Shown in pieces: positions 17,689 to 26,244 of a stretch of DNA of 64,000 nucleotides. This DNA comes from Levilinea saccharolytica (lineage in GTDB: Bacteria > Chloroflexota > Anaerolineae > Anaerolineales > Anaerolineaceae): positions 1-64,000 of the forward strand of contig NZ_LGCM01000038.1 of assembly GCF_001306035.1 (NCBI RefSeq), written 5' to 3'. The notes below the pieces were generated by a model, which was given only the letters and a program-made list of their open reading frames with translations, did no database searches and was not told the DNA's origin. The first letter of the stretch is position 1; every line of letters starts with the position of its first letter. The translations under genes were made by a program, and so were the position numbers.

Positions 17689-18690
17689 ATGAACTACGGT
17701 GAAGTGTTACAACGCGCTTGGAAAGTGATCTGGAAAAATAAGATCTTATGGCTGTTCGGTTTCCTGGCCAGCTGCGGCAGCGGCGGCGGTGGGGGCGGAG
17801 GCGGCGGTGGGGGCGGTGGGGGCGGCAGTTATTCCCCCAACAACGGCAGTGGAATGAACCTGCCTCCTGAAATGCAGCAATTTTTCGGCCAGATGGAAAA
17901 TTTCTTCGAAAACATGCCGGTGTGGCTGCCTTTCGTCCTCATTTGCGTCACGCTGATCCTGGTGGTGGTGGTCTTCTTCGTTTCCAGTCTGGGCAAAACC
18001 GGCCTGATGCGCGGGGCCTGGTTGGCAGATGAAGGCCGTCCGCAGCTGAACCTGCGCACAGTGTGGGCTGAGCTGAAACCCTACTTCTGGCGGGTGGTTT
18101 TGCTGAACCTTTTGCTGGCGGCTGGCGGCATTGTTCTGGGACTGGTGATCGCCTTGCCCATGATCGCAATCGCGGTGGCCACGTTGGGCATCGGCCTGTT
18201 GTGCCTGCTGCCGCTCTTGTGCCTCTTGATCCCCATTTCCCTGCTGATCGGCGTGTGGGTTGAGCAGAGCATGGCGGCTTTGGTGGGCGAGAATCTGGGC
18301 GTCATTGACAGCCTGAAGCGCGGCTTCGCGGTGATCCGCAGCAACGTGACCGCCATGCTGGTGATGGGTCTGATCCTGTGGATTGGCGGCGGCCTGATTT
18401 CGCTGGTCATCGGCCTGCCGGCCCTGCTGATCCTCATCCCCATCTTTGGCGGGCTGATCGCGGGCACCTTTGAAGCCATGCGCACCGGTTTTATCGTCTC
18501 GGTCGTCTTCCTGGCCCTGTACCTGCCGTTGGCCTGGGTACTGAGCGGCGTGCTGCAAGCCTACCTGTCCAGCGCCTGGGTGATCACCTTCCGGCGGCTG
18601 ACGGGGCGGGAATTTGGCGACGCTGAAGCGGCCGCGCGGCCGGACCCGGTGGAACCGCTGATGCCTGAGGTGGTGGAGCCGCAGAGCTAA
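17689..18690 (+). CDS. Polytopic membrane protein with 15-residue poly-Gly tract
   Basis: The protein has 333 aa. The N-terminus (MNYGEVLQRAWKVIWKNKILWLFGFL) resembles uncharacterised Chloroflexota and Firmicutes membrane proteins that begin with a cytoplasmic amphipathic segment; the function is unknown. It is followed by CGS and a run of 15 Gly (residues 32-46), then a Met/Phe/Gln-rich loop and about five hydrophobic helices (about 75-100, 130-185 and 220-300). The C-terminus is polar and acidic. AGGAGG sits six bases before ATG 17689. The gene ends at a strong bidirectional terminator. The Gly run uses mixed GGC/GGT/GGG/GGA codons and looks prone to length change. Confidence 0.75.
   Translation: MNYGEVLQRAWKVIWKNKILWLFGFLASCGSGGGGGGGGGGGGGGGSYSPNNGSGMNLPPEMQQFFGQMENFFENMPVWLPFVLICVTLILVVVVFFVSSLGKTGLMRGAWLADEGRPQLNLRTVWAELKPYFWRVVLLNLLLAAGGIVLGLVIALPMIAIAVATLGIGLLCLLPLLCLLIPISLLIGVWVEQSMAALVGENLGVIDSLKRGFAVIRSNVTAMLVMGLILWIGGGLISLVIGLPALLILIPIFGGLIAGTFEAMRTGFIVSVVFLALYLPLAWVLSGVLQAYLSSAWVITFRRLTGREFGDAEAAARPDPVEPLMPEVVEPQS
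17782..17826 (+). repeat. Gly-codon low-complexity tract
   Basis: Fifteen consecutive glycine codons lie between the first hydrophobic segment and an extracytoplasmic or cytoplasmic loop of the membrane protein at 17689. The G-rich strand could form G-quadruplex-like structure and slip during replication. Confidence 0.8.
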
Positions 18691-18715
18691 TCCTCTCCAT
18701 TTTGTCATCCATAAA

Positions 18716-18750
18716 AAAGAAGGGCTGCCTTTACGAGGGCAGCCCTTTTG
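18716..18750. terminator. Bidirectional intrinsic terminator
   Basis: AAGGGCTGCC (18720-18729) pairs with GGCAGCCCTT (18738-18747), a 10-base stem. T runs follow on both strands (TTTT on plus, TTTTTT on minus). It separates the convergent membrane-protein and inositol-monophosphatase-like genes. Confidence 0.9.
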
Positions 18751-18764
18751 TGTTGTTTACAGCC

Positions 18765-19547
18765 TCAGGCGGGCATGTGCTGGCGCAGCACCTTCAGCAT
18801 CAGCGGGTAGAGCTGCGGGTTGGCGGTGAGCAGGGCGAAGGGCGGCCGGAAGAAATCCGTCTGCCCGTCCGGCGCGGTCAAGAGGCCCCCAGCCTCCTGC
18901 ACAATCAGCGCGCCCGCGGCCACATCCCAGGCCTTGAGCGAAAGCTCCCAATAGCCGTCCAGGCGTCCCGAGGCCACGTAGCACAGGTCTAAAGCCGCCG
19001 AACCCAGGCGGCGCACACCCTGACACTGCAGCGAGAAATCCGCGAACAGTTCCAGATTCAGCTGGCGCTGCTCCAGTTCGTAAGGGAAACCGGTGACCAG
19101 CAGGGCGTCAATCAGTTGATCTGCGCTGGAAACGCGGATAGGCTGGTCGTTGAGCCAGGCGCCGCGCCCGCGCTGGGCGCTGAAACACTCGTCGCGCATG
19201 GGGTCATACACCACCCCCAGTTGGGTCTGGCCGCCCTCGGCGTAGGCGATGGACACGGAAAACAGCGGCACGGAATGGGCGTAGTTGACGGTTCCGTCCA
19301 GGGGGTCCACATACCAGGTATGCGGACTGCCGCCGTTGATCTGGCCGCTTTCTTCGGCCACAATGTGGTGGCCGGGGAACTGGCTTTGGATGGCGTTGAG
19401 GATGTGGGCTTCGCAGCGGTGGTCAATTTCGGTGACCAGATCCACGGGGCCTTTGTGGCCCACCTGGTGGGCTTGGCCAAAACCGGCGCGCTGAATCTCT
19501 CCGGCCTGGCGGGCGATGCGGATCAGGTCTGTCAATTGGGGTTGCAT
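18765..19547 (-). CDS. Inositol monophosphatase family protein (SuhB-like)
   Basis: This 260-aa phosphatase belongs to the Li+-sensitive, Mg2+-dependent fold. The metal and active-site motifs are VAEESG, YVDPLDGTVNYAH and KAWDVAAGALIVQEAGG, all intact. Substrates in the family include myo-inositol-1-phosphate, fructose-1,6-bisphosphate and histidinol phosphate, and the sequence does not decide between them. It starts at ATG 19547, downstream of a terminator that ends the preceding response-regulator gene, so it should have its own promoter. Confidence 0.88.
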   Translation of the reverse strand: MQPQLTDLIRIARQAGEIQRAGFGQAHQVGHKGPVDLVTEIDHRCEAHILNAIQSQFPGHHIVAEESGQINGGSPHTWYVDPLDGTVNYAHSVPLFSVSIAYAEGGQTQLGVVYDPMRDECFSAQRGRGAWLNDQPIRVSSADQLIDALLVTGFPYELEQRQLNLELFADFSLQCQGVRRLGSAALDLCYVASGRLDGYWELSLKAWDVAAGALIVQEAGGLLTAPDGQTDFFRPPFALLTANPQLYPLMLKVLRQHMPA

Positions 19548-19570
19548 GGGGGGTTCACTCCGGGTTTGGG

Positions 19571-19606
19571 TAAAAAGTCAGGCTGTTGGCGGGCCAACAG
19601 CCTGCG
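19571..19606 (-). terminator. Intrinsic terminator after the response regulator
   Basis: CAGGCTGTTGGC (19579-19590) pairs with GCCAACAGCCTG (19593-19604). On the minus strand it is followed by ACTTTTTA. The stem is effectively 11 bases with a four-base loop. Confidence 0.85.
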
Positions 19607-19638
19607 TATGGGTTTGCTGGGGGGTAGGGGGGTGGGAC

Positions 19639-20271
19639 TTACTCTTCGCCCTTCTCAAATTTTTCCATAAAGAGGGTCAGCTCATTAAGCTCGCGCTGAA
19701 TTTCCTCGCGGTCGTTGATGGCGTGCTGCAGCAGCGTCTCGAAGGCCGGTTTTTGATCCGGGGGCAAGGTTTGCAGCAGTCGCTCGGTACGGGCGATCTG
19801 GGTGTGCTTGTAGCGCAGCTTGCCTTCCAGCCGTTCGCGGTAGCCGCGGTAAAAATCCTCGTCTTCCAGCGGCTGGGGCAGGGTGGGCACCCCCTGGGTC
19901 AAAATTTCGGCCACGGTCAGCAGGAAATCTTCGGTGTCAATGGGCTTTTCGATGAAGCGCACGCCCCCCAGGCTGAGCGCAAAGCGCTTATCTTCGGCGG
20001 TGATGTAGGTGGCCGAGACAAAGATGAGCGGGATGGCGCTGGTGAGCGGATTCTTGCGCAGGTTGTGCGCCAGGGCATACCCGTCCATCTTCGGCATGAG
20101 GATATCCGTGATGATCAGGGCCGGGCGCTCATGGGCGATTTTTTCCAGGGCTTCCTGCCCGTTGTTGGCGGTGATCACCGGATAGCCCTTGAAACGCAGG
20201 GTGACTTCCAGAAGTTCCTGAACGTTGGGAACGTCTTCTACAATTAAGATGGGGCCGTAGGGGATGCTCAT
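19639..20271 (-). CDS. Response regulator with receiver domain and helical C-terminus, no DNA-binding domain
   Basis: The 210-aa protein has a CheY-like receiver at about residues 7-122: acidic pair VED, phospho-acceptor in LIITDILMPKMDGY, the switch Ser in FVSATY and Lys in FIEKPID. The remaining 85 residues are charged and helical, possibly coiled (RGYRERLEGKLRYKHTQIAR and onward), with no known output domain. It may act by protein contact or connect to an unlinked kinase; none is adjacent. It is a single-gene unit: a terminator follows, and the next gene upstream ends about 75 bases away. Confidence 0.85.
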   Translation of the reverse strand: MSIPYGPILIVEDVPNVQELLEVTLRFKGYPVITANNGQEALEKIAHERPALIITDILMPKMDGYALAHNLRKNPLTSAIPLIFVSATYITAEDKRFALSLGGVRFIEKPIDTEDFLLTVAEILTQGVPTLPQPLEDEDFYRGYRERLEGKLRYKHTQIARTERLLQTLPPDQKPAFETLLQHAINDREEIQRELNELTLFMEKFEKGEE

Positions 20272-20346
20272 GTTTTAGATTTTACGAGGGAAGGGGAGGA
20301 AAGGCAAGACCGAGAAACGCAAATTAGCTTACAGTTCCTCAACAAT

Positions 20347-21648
20347 TCAACGCGCACGCGCCGCCGCCCATTCCAGCAAATGGTGGAGGCCCAGCGCGGT
20401 GCACATCAGCCCCAGCAGCACCGGAAAGAGGTAATAGCGCCCCCAGTTCAGCGGGCTGAAGCAGGCCGCCGCCACCAGCGGGCCCAGTACCCCCAGCAGA
20501 CCCAGGCGCACGGCCAGGGCCGCGGCGCTTTCACCGGCTTTGCGGCCGAAAAGCCCGCGCAGCAGCACGGCAGCCCCCACGGCGGTGAGCGCGCCGTTCA
20601 GCAGCACCGCCCCAGGGAAGCGGAAAGCGGCATCGCTGGAAAAGACATGCACGGCTGCCGCGCCGATTTGCTCCAGGGGGGAGGTGAGGGTGTCCTGGGG
20701 GAAACCTTCGGTCTGCACCTGCATTTCCTGCAACCGGAATTTGTACATGCGCCCCAGGCGGGTGAGAGGGTCGCTGTGCAGCAAGGGATACACGGCGATG
20801 AGGGTGCCCATGGCCAGCAGGCTTACCAGGGGGATAACCCGCAGGGCGAAGGTGCGCGCGCGGGCGGGGGAAATGGAGCCGCGCCAGAAGAGGGCCGCCC
20901 ACAGCGCCGCGGCGGCTGCGCCCCCCGCGGCCAGCAGGCCGTTGAGTTTGCTGGCGGCCGCCAGACCGGCGGCGATGCCGGCCAGGGCGAACCACAGATA
21001 GGCGCGCCGCAGGGGGGCGTTCTCCGCTTGCGCGGCCCGCAGCCAGCTTTGCAGCCCCGCGATGGTGAGCACGGCGCAGGCCAGCACAAAGAAGAGCAGG
21101 GGGGCTTCCCCCAGGGCGCGCAGGGTGGTCTCGCGCAGGTAGGTGCTGGTCAGCAATAGGCCAGCCAGGGCGTAGGCCCCCAGCCGTCCGCTGAGCGCGC
21201 CGGCCAGGGCGAAGAGCAGCCCCACGCTGAAGGCCGTCAGCAGCACCATCGGCAGGCGCGACCAAAACAACAGCCGCGGGGTGGGCATTTTGCCCGCCTC
21301 GATATTGCCCTGCACGTCTAAAGCCCAGTTCCAGGGTGTGTTCAGGTCGCGCACAGCGTAACCGCCAGCGCGGCGGCCGATGGCGATGAGATAGCGGGCA
21401 GCGGGGGGTTGAGTGAGGGTCCAATAGGTTTCCTGCCAGCCCCAAACCGCGTGCCAGGCTTCCGGCGGGAATTCACCTTGAATGAAGGCTTCGTAAAACT
21501 GGCTGGTGGCGATCCAATCGCTTTCATCGGGGGTGTGCAGGATGTGCGGCAGGTGGAAAAAGAACACCGCCGCCGCCAGAAGCGTGACCAGGCACAGCTC
21601 CAGCGCGCCGGGTTTTCGGGTGAGCACACCGCGGATTCGATCCCCCAT
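20347..21648 (-). CDS. GT-C/PMT-like polytopic glycosyltransferase or membrane protein
   Basis: This 433-aa protein has about ten hydrophobic helices. An acidic motif comes early in the first outer loop (HTPDESDW, about residues 38-45), and TQPPAARYLIAIG is seen at about 80. This resembles the DE and PP..HY-type signatures of PMT/ArnT-like GT39/GT83 enzymes, which use a lipid-linked sugar. The assignment is by architecture only. It is the last gene of a five-gene minus-strand operon (from 25365), six bases after the HD-domain gene. Confidence 0.65.
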   Translation of the reverse strand: MGDRIRGVLTRKPGALELCLVTLLAAAVFFFHLPHILHTPDESDWIATSQFYEAFIQGEFPPEAWHAVWGWQETYWTLTQPPAARYLIAIGRRAGGYAVRDLNTPWNWALDVQGNIEAGKMPTPRLLFWSRLPMVLLTAFSVGLLFALAGALSGRLGAYALAGLLLTSTYLRETTLRALGEAPLLFFVLACAVLTIAGLQSWLRAAQAENAPLRRAYLWFALAGIAAGLAAASKLNGLLAAGGAAAAALWAALFWRGSISPARARTFALRVIPLVSLLAMGTLIAVYPLLHSDPLTRLGRMYKFRLQEMQVQTEGFPQDTLTSPLEQIGAAAVHVFSSDAAFRFPGAVLLNGALTAVGAAVLLRGLFGRKAGESAAALAVRLGLLGVLGPLVAAACFSPLNWGRYYLFPVLLGLMCTALGLHHLLEWAAARAR

Positions 21649-21654
21649 GACGGC

Positions 21655-22290
21655 TCAGCACTCCCCGCGCATTTCGGCGGCCAACTGACGGTAATATCCG
21701 TCCATGTAGGCGGTGCGCGCCTGGGCCAGGGCCCGCGCGCTGGGGGTGAACAGGCGGCTTTCCACATTGCGCAGCTTGAACAGGTATTCATGGTAGGAGC
21801 TGTGTGCTTCGCCGGGGAGCTTTTCGCCGGTCTGTAAAAACTGCTCGGAGGGCTGCGCGTAGATGGGCTGACCGGCCAGCACGGCAAAGCCGATGGTGCG
21901 GGCCACGCCGATGGCGCCCAGCACGTCCAACTTGTCGGCGTCAAAAATCACCTTGGCTTCGATGCTTTGGGGCGGTTCGCGGTCGTCGCGGTAGCGGTGG
22001 GCGCGGATGCAGTGCTGCACGGCGGCGATGCGCTCGGCAGGCCAGCCCTCCGCGGCCAGCACTTCGGCAGCAAATTCAGCCGAGGCCAGATGATGTTCCT
22101 GCCGTCCGCTGCCGTTGGGTGAGGCCCCGCGGGAATCGTGCAGCAGGGCGGCGGCATGGACGATGTCCACATCCGCGCCTTCCAGGTGGGCCAGCCGTTC
22201 GGAAAGGGTGTACACGCGCAGGACGTGTTCAAAGTCGTGGACGGCGTCAGCGCTCTGATACCATTCACGCGCCTGTTCTATGCTGGGCAT
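21655..22290 (-). CDS. HD-domain phosphohydrolase
   Basis: The 211-aa protein has the complete HD metal site: H in HDFEHVLRVY, HD in AALLHDSRG and D in FDADKLDVLGAIG. This resembles the YedJ/YpgQ-type single HD-domain proteins, which hydrolyse nucleotides or other phosphoesters; the substrate is unknown. ATG 22290 is preceded by AGGAGGG. It lies nine bases after the hutI stop and six before the GT-C-like gene, in the same operon. Confidence 0.85.
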   Translation of the reverse strand: MPSIEQAREWYQSADAVHDFEHVLRVYTLSERLAHLEGADVDIVHAAALLHDSRGASPNGSGRQEHHLASAEFAAEVLAAEGWPAERIAAVQHCIRAHRYRDDREPPQSIEAKVIFDADKLDVLGAIGVARTIGFAVLAGQPIYAQPSEQFLQTGEKLPGEAHSSYHEYLFKLRNVESRLFTPSARALAQARTAYMDGYYRQLAAEMRGEC

Positions 22291-22299
22291 GCGGCCCTC

Positions 22300-23550
22300 C
22301 TATGCGGGCAGGATCTGTCCGCGCTTGATCACGGTTTGCACCAGATTGGTACCGAAGCGGTAGCCCAGGTGGCGGTAGTCATCCACCGACAGAATCAGCA
22401 GATCGGCCTGTTTGCCCAGCTCCAGCGAACCCACGCGCTCGGCGCGGCCCACGGCAGCGGCGGCGTTGATGGTGGCGGCGGCCACGGCCTGAGCGGGGGT
22501 CAGGCGCAGGTAACGGCAGGCCAGGGCGATGACGAACTGCATGCTCTCGCACCAGGCCGTGCCGGGGTTGATATCGGAGGCCACCGCCAGCAGGCCGTCG
22601 GCTTCCAGGATGGCGCGTGCGGGGGTGTAGTGGGGGTCGGCCAGGCCGAAAGGCGTGCAGGGCAAGGCCACGGCCACGGTGTTGGAACGCGCCAGGGCGG
22701 CGATATCGGCGGCGGAGGTCTTCACCAGGTGATCGGCCGAAGCGGCCCCCAGCTCGGCCGCCAGACTGGCCCCGCCCAGGTTGTCAAATTCATCCGCGTG
22801 GATCTTGAGCGGGAAGCCCAGGGCTTTGGCCGCGGTGAGGATTTGGCGCGACTGCTCCAGGCTGAAGGCGCCGGTCTCGCAGAACACGTCCACATAGGGC
22901 AGGGGGCGCTGGCCGCCGTGGGCCTGCCACCAGGCGTGCAGGGCGGGCAGCATTTCGCTCACCACCTGGTCGGTGAAGGCCTGCGGGTTGTCTTTGGTTT
23001 CCTGCGGGATAGCGTGTGCGCCCAGGAAGGTGGGCACCAGCTCCAGCCCGCCTTCGGCGTCCAATTCCAAAAGCACCTGCATCTGGTGCAGTTCAGATTG
23101 GGTTTCCAGGCCGTAGCCGGTTTTGGCCTCGGCGGTGGTGGTGCCGTGGCGCAGCAGGCTGCGCATGCGCGCGCGGGTTTGATCTTTGAGCGTTTCCAGG
23201 CTGGCCTGGCGCGTGGCGCGCACGGTGGAGACGATCCCGCCGCCCGCCGCCATGATTTCCAGATAGGTCTTGCCCTCCAGCCGCATTTCAAATTCGGCGG
23301 CGCGGTCCCCAGCCCATACCAGATGGGTGTGGGGGTCCACAAAGCCGGGCATCACCACCTTGCCGCCCGCGTCCAGGGCCGGCTCATTGGGGAAATCGGC
23401 GCGCAGTTCGGCGGTGGAACCCACGGCGGCAATTTTCCCGCCGCGGACCAGCACCGCGCCGTTGGGAATGATCCCCAAACGGCCCAATTCGCGGCCGCGT
23501 TGGGGGCCGCCGGGCAGGGTGAGCAGTTGAGAAGCGGAGTGAATGAGCAT
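22300..23550 (-). CDS. hutI: Imidazolonepropionase
   Basis: This 416-aa metal-dependent amidohydrolase opens imidazolone-5-propionate to formiminoglutamate, the third step of histidine breakdown. Motifs are the zinc site FVDPHTHLVWAG, GTTTAEAKTGYGL, HADEF and ASDINPGTAW, all as in HutI. ATG 23550, with GCGAGGAA just upstream, is preferred to longer frames. No hutH, hutU or hutG is in the window, so the pathway must be completed elsewhere. It lies 13 bases after the MFS stop. Confidence 0.92.
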   Translation of the reverse strand: MLIHSASQLLTLPGGPQRGRELGRLGIIPNGAVLVRGGKIAAVGSTAELRADFPNEPALDAGGKVVMPGFVDPHTHLVWAGDRAAEFEMRLEGKTYLEIMAAGGGIVSTVRATRQASLETLKDQTRARMRSLLRHGTTTAEAKTGYGLETQSELHQMQVLLELDAEGGLELVPTFLGAHAIPQETKDNPQAFTDQVVSEMLPALHAWWQAHGGQRPLPYVDVFCETGAFSLEQSRQILTAAKALGFPLKIHADEFDNLGGASLAAELGAASADHLVKTSAADIAALARSNTVAVALPCTPFGLADPHYTPARAILEADGLLAVASDINPGTAWCESMQFVIALACRYLRLTPAQAVAAATINAAAAVGRAERVGSLELGKQADLLILSVDDYRHLGYRFGTNLVQTVIKRGQILPA

Positions 23551-23563
23551 GGTTCCTCGCAGG

Positions 23564-24742
23564 TCAAGCCGGATCGGATGGGGTGGACTGTTTGGCGACG
23601 TGCACCAGGCCCAGCAGCAGAAAAGCGGCCAGGTTAAACAGCAGCGCAGCGGCACCGTTGCTCCAGAAGCCGAAGTCGTACAGCTGCGGCGCGATCAGCG
23701 TGCCGATGGCGCGCCCCAGCGAAAAGATAGCGATATTGAGACCCAGCAGGGTGGCGCGGGCCGAGGGCAGAATCTCGCTCATCAGGGGCAGCGAGCTGAC
23801 CAGGGTGAATTCGAAGCTGAGGTAAAAGAAGAACAGCCCCGCCAAAGCTCCCCACAGGCTGCCGCTGAGCCAGGGCAGGGCCAAAGCAAACAGGCTGTTG
23901 GCCGCCAGGCCAATGCGGATGGCGCGCGCCTTGCCCAGCCGGTCGACAATCAGGGCGGTGATGCCCTCGCCGCCCAGCTCGGACAGGCCGATGACCACCG
24001 AGGCGGCGCTGAGGGCGGCGATTTGCAGCCCAAAGGTGTCTTCCATCCACACGCCGAACATCAGGTTGACCACCTCGTTGGCAGCGGTGAAGCACAGGCC
24101 CATGCCCAGCCCCGCCAGCGCCGCCGGGCTGCGCAGCACCACGCCCAGATTGGCCAGGGGATTGTGGACGGCGCCGCGCTGGGGGCGGTCTTGGGGCACC
24201 ACCCGCGCCAGGGCGATCAGCGCGACCAGGCCGAGGCCCGCCAGCACCGGGAAGGGCGATTGCCAGCCGTACCGGGCGATGAGAAAGCCCACGGCGGGAA
24301 TGCCCAGGATGAAGGACAGCGACCAGCCGAATTCCACCACGGCCATGGTACGCCCGCGCTGTTCGTAGCTGACCTGATCGCCGATGTAGGCCTGCATGGA
24401 GGAGATCACCAGGAACATGCCCAGCAGCGACAGGCTGAGCCCAGGGAAGAGGGCCTCATAGCGCGGGAAGAGCACCAGAATACCGGCCCCCACCACGAAA
24501 ATGCCCAGGCCGGTCAACATGCCCACCCGCCGCCCAAAGCGGTCGGCCAGGGGGGAGAGGAAGGGATTGAACATGCCCATAAACTGGCGCACGGTGAGGG
24601 CCAGGGAGACCTGATCCACGGTGACGCCCAGGCCGCGCGCAAACACGGCCAGGAAAGGGTACATCATGCGCACGGCGGTGTTCAGCAGGGTGCGGATGAA
24701 GGTGAAGAGGATCAGTTGAACGCGAAAGGAAGAAGGCTTCAT
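23564..24742 (-). CDS. MFS transporter
   Basis: This 392-aa, 12-helix transporter has the loop 2-3 signature PLADRFGRRVG (about residues 61-71) and a related motif in the second half (LIVDRLGKARAIR). The start overlaps the stop of the upstream membrane-protein gene (ATGA), so ATG 24742 is well supported. It lies directly before hutI, so uptake of histidine-derived or other amine compounds is possible, but nothing in the sequence fixes the substrate. Confidence 0.85.
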   Translation of the reverse strand: MKPSSFRVQLILFTFIRTLLNTAVRMMYPFLAVFARGLGVTVDQVSLALTVRQFMGMFNPFLSPLADRFGRRVGMLTGLGIFVVGAGILVLFPRYEALFPGLSLSLLGMFLVISSMQAYIGDQVSYEQRGRTMAVVEFGWSLSFILGIPAVGFLIARYGWQSPFPVLAGLGLVALIALARVVPQDRPQRGAVHNPLANLGVVLRSPAALAGLGMGLCFTAANEVVNLMFGVWMEDTFGLQIAALSAASVVIGLSELGGEGITALIVDRLGKARAIRIGLAANSLFALALPWLSGSLWGALAGLFFFYLSFEFTLVSSLPLMSEILPSARATLLGLNIAIFSLGRAIGTLIAPQLYDFGFWSNGAAALLFNLAAFLLLGLVHVAKQSTPSDPA

Positions 24743-25365
24743 GGGGTGCGCTTTCGGGCGGCTCGCCGCCACAGGAAGGCCACTTGCACGGCCAGTACCA
24801 GGGTGAAAACCAATAGGAGGATAAAGAAGAATTGAATGCGGGTTGAATCGGATTGGGCGATGGGGGCATCGGGGTGCAGAATGTTTTGCAGGCCGCCCAG
24901 CGACCACCACAAGGCCGCGCCGAAGCCCAGGTTGGCCGCCGAGGACAGCCAGGGCACGGACGCCAGCCACAGGCCCACTTGCAGCAGCAGCCCCACCACG
25001 CCGAAGGTGAAGGGCACCCGCCAGCGAGGTTCATCTAAATACAGCCCGCCCCAGGTGAGCTGCATCACCAGCAGGGCCATGGGCAAATAGGTCAGCCAGA
25101 AGGTCAGACCGGTGTGGGCCAGGGCCTGAGACCAGCGATGCACATCCAGACGGCGCAGCAGCAGCCCCGCCGCCCCTGCCAGGGCTGCGGCCCCAAAGAC
25201 GATCTTGCCGACCCACACCCAGGCCCCGTGCACCATGATCAGGCGCAGATTCGCGCCCAGCGAGCGCTCTTCGGGGGCCAAAAAGGCGGTGAGGGCGATG
25301 AGCCCCAGGGTCAACGCCAGGGCCAGCCATTGCCATCGGGTGGAACGGGAAGGGGGAACAGACAC
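24739..25365 (-). CDS. Hypothetical membrane protein (about six helices)
   Basis: This 208-aa protein starts at GTG 25365 with GGAGG five bases before. Helices are at about residues 12-30, 45-65, 85-105, 115-135, 145-160 and 180-200. I do not recognise the family. The stretch MVHGAWVWVGKIVFG in helix 2 has a buried His reminiscent of cytochrome-assembly or c-type heme-handling membrane proteins, but that is weak. It is the first gene of the operon running through MFS, hutI, HD hydrolase and the GT-C-like protein. Confidence 0.65.
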   Translation of the reverse strand: MSVPPSRSTRWQWLALALTLGLIALTAFLAPEERSLGANLRLIMVHGAWVWVGKIVFGAAALAGAAGLLLRRLDVHRWSQALAHTGLTFWLTYLPMALLVMQLTWGGLYLDEPRWRVPFTFGVVGLLLQVGLWLASVPWLSSAANLGFGAALWWSLGGLQNILHPDAPIAQSDSTRIQFFFILLLVFTLVLAVQVAFLWRRAARKRTP

Positions 25366-25416
25366 TCTGCCTCCGCGCGGTTTTTTTTATGAAACGGTCA
25401 GGGCTTATTGTACCCT

Positions 25417-25462
25417 AGAAAAAAACGGGCTGCCCGTTCTATTCAGAACAGACAGCCGTGCG
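25417..25462 (-). terminator. Intrinsic terminator after the Rrf2 / 86-aa gene pair
   Basis: On the minus strand an imperfect stem, CGGCTGTCTGTTCT against AGAACGGGCAGCCCG with loop GAAT, is followed directly by seven T residues (plus-strand A run 25419-25425). It ends transcription from the 86-aa gene before the next minus-strand operon. Confidence 0.75.
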
Positions 25463-25480
25463 GCAGCGCTGAGTGAATTC

Positions 25481-25741
25481 CTAATCTTGATCGGGCGGTT
25501 GGGGCCGGTCGGGCAGGTTAGGCACGTATAGATAACGCCCGTCATAGGCGTTCACCCACCCCAGGGTCAGCAATTGGCCGATTTCCGCTTCTGAAATGGT
25601 GTGGCTGATTTCGTGCGGGTCCACGGCCACGAACAGGCCGTCATCCACCGCCTGAAAACAGCCGTCACCCCAGTCAATCACCACTTGGCCGTGCTTTAAA
25701 ACCACAACCCACTGACGATCTACCGGTGTTCCAGAGACCAT
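25481..25741 (-). CDS. Hypothetical 86-aa protein downstream of Rrf2 regulator
   Basis: This small acidic protein has no signal peptide, membrane helix or cysteine motif beyond a single Cys. It contains paired Trp/Asp segments (VVIDWGDGCFQAVDDGLF) and ends in a Pro/Asp-rich tail. I do not recognise it. The start at 25741 has a G-rich Shine-Dalgarno upstream. It lies 38 bases after the Rrf2 gene on the same strand and shares its terminator, so it is probably autoregulated with it. Confidence 0.6.
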   Translation of the reverse strand: MVSGTPVDRQWVVVLKHGQVVIDWGDGCFQAVDDGLFVAVDPHEISHTISEAEIGQLLTLGWVNAYDGRYLYVPNLPDRPQPPDQD

Positions 25742-25779
25742 GTGTTATCCCCCCCTTTTTTTGGAATACGGATTTCGGT

Positions 25780-26190
25780 TTAGGCGCCCTGTTTGGGCAG
25801 GATCTGGGCGAAAGTGGTGCTGCGCAGGCGGTTGACCAGCTCGGCCTGGGTGTCGCACCACAGAGGGCGCAGCAGGCAGCTGGGGCCAAAGGGGCAGTTT
25901 TCTGGGTTGTCGGTGCACTCGTTCAGCGCAATTGGGCCGTCAATGGCTTCCACCACTTCCAAAACGGAAATTTCTTCTGGCGAGCGAGCCAGCGAAACGC
26001 CCCCGCGCGCACCGCGGGAGGTGTGAATGAGCCCGGCGATGGAGAGTTGGGAGATGATCTTGGCAAGAAAGGAGGGAGGAATCCGTTGATCTCCAGCGAT
26101 CTGGCTGGTGGAGGCGCGGCGGTTCGGTTCCATCTGGGCGAGGTAAATCATCGCCCGTAACGCATAATCGGCCTGCCGTGTGATTTGCAT
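25780..26190 (-). CDS. Rrf2-family transcriptional regulator with three-Cys (Fe-S type) motif
   Basis: This 136-aa DNA-binding protein starts MQITRQADYALRAMIYLA, the family hallmark. A winged helix-turn-helix (about residues 25-65, IPPSFLAKIISQLSIAGLI) and the wing (GARGGVSLAR) follow. Three cysteines spaced C-x6-C-x5-C (about residues 92-105), then LLRPLW, match Rrf2 proteins that ligate an Fe-S cluster (IscR, NsrR and relatives). A sensor of iron-sulfur status, redox or NO is therefore likely; CymR-type sulfur regulators lack these Cys. Shine-Dalgarno AAGGA precedes ATG 26190. Its promoter holds a palindrome in the spacer, pointing to autorepression. Confidence 0.9.
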   Translation of the reverse strand: MQITRQADYALRAMIYLAQMEPNRRASTSQIAGDQRIPPSFLAKIISQLSIAGLIHTSRGARGGVSLARSPEEISVLEVVEAIDGPIALNECTDNPENCPFGPSCLLRPLWCDTQAELVNRLRSTTFAQILPKQGA

Positions 26191-26244
26191 ATCAATAATC
26201 CTTCATTCAGAAAATCAGGTCTTATTTATCTAGATTTTAAGTTT

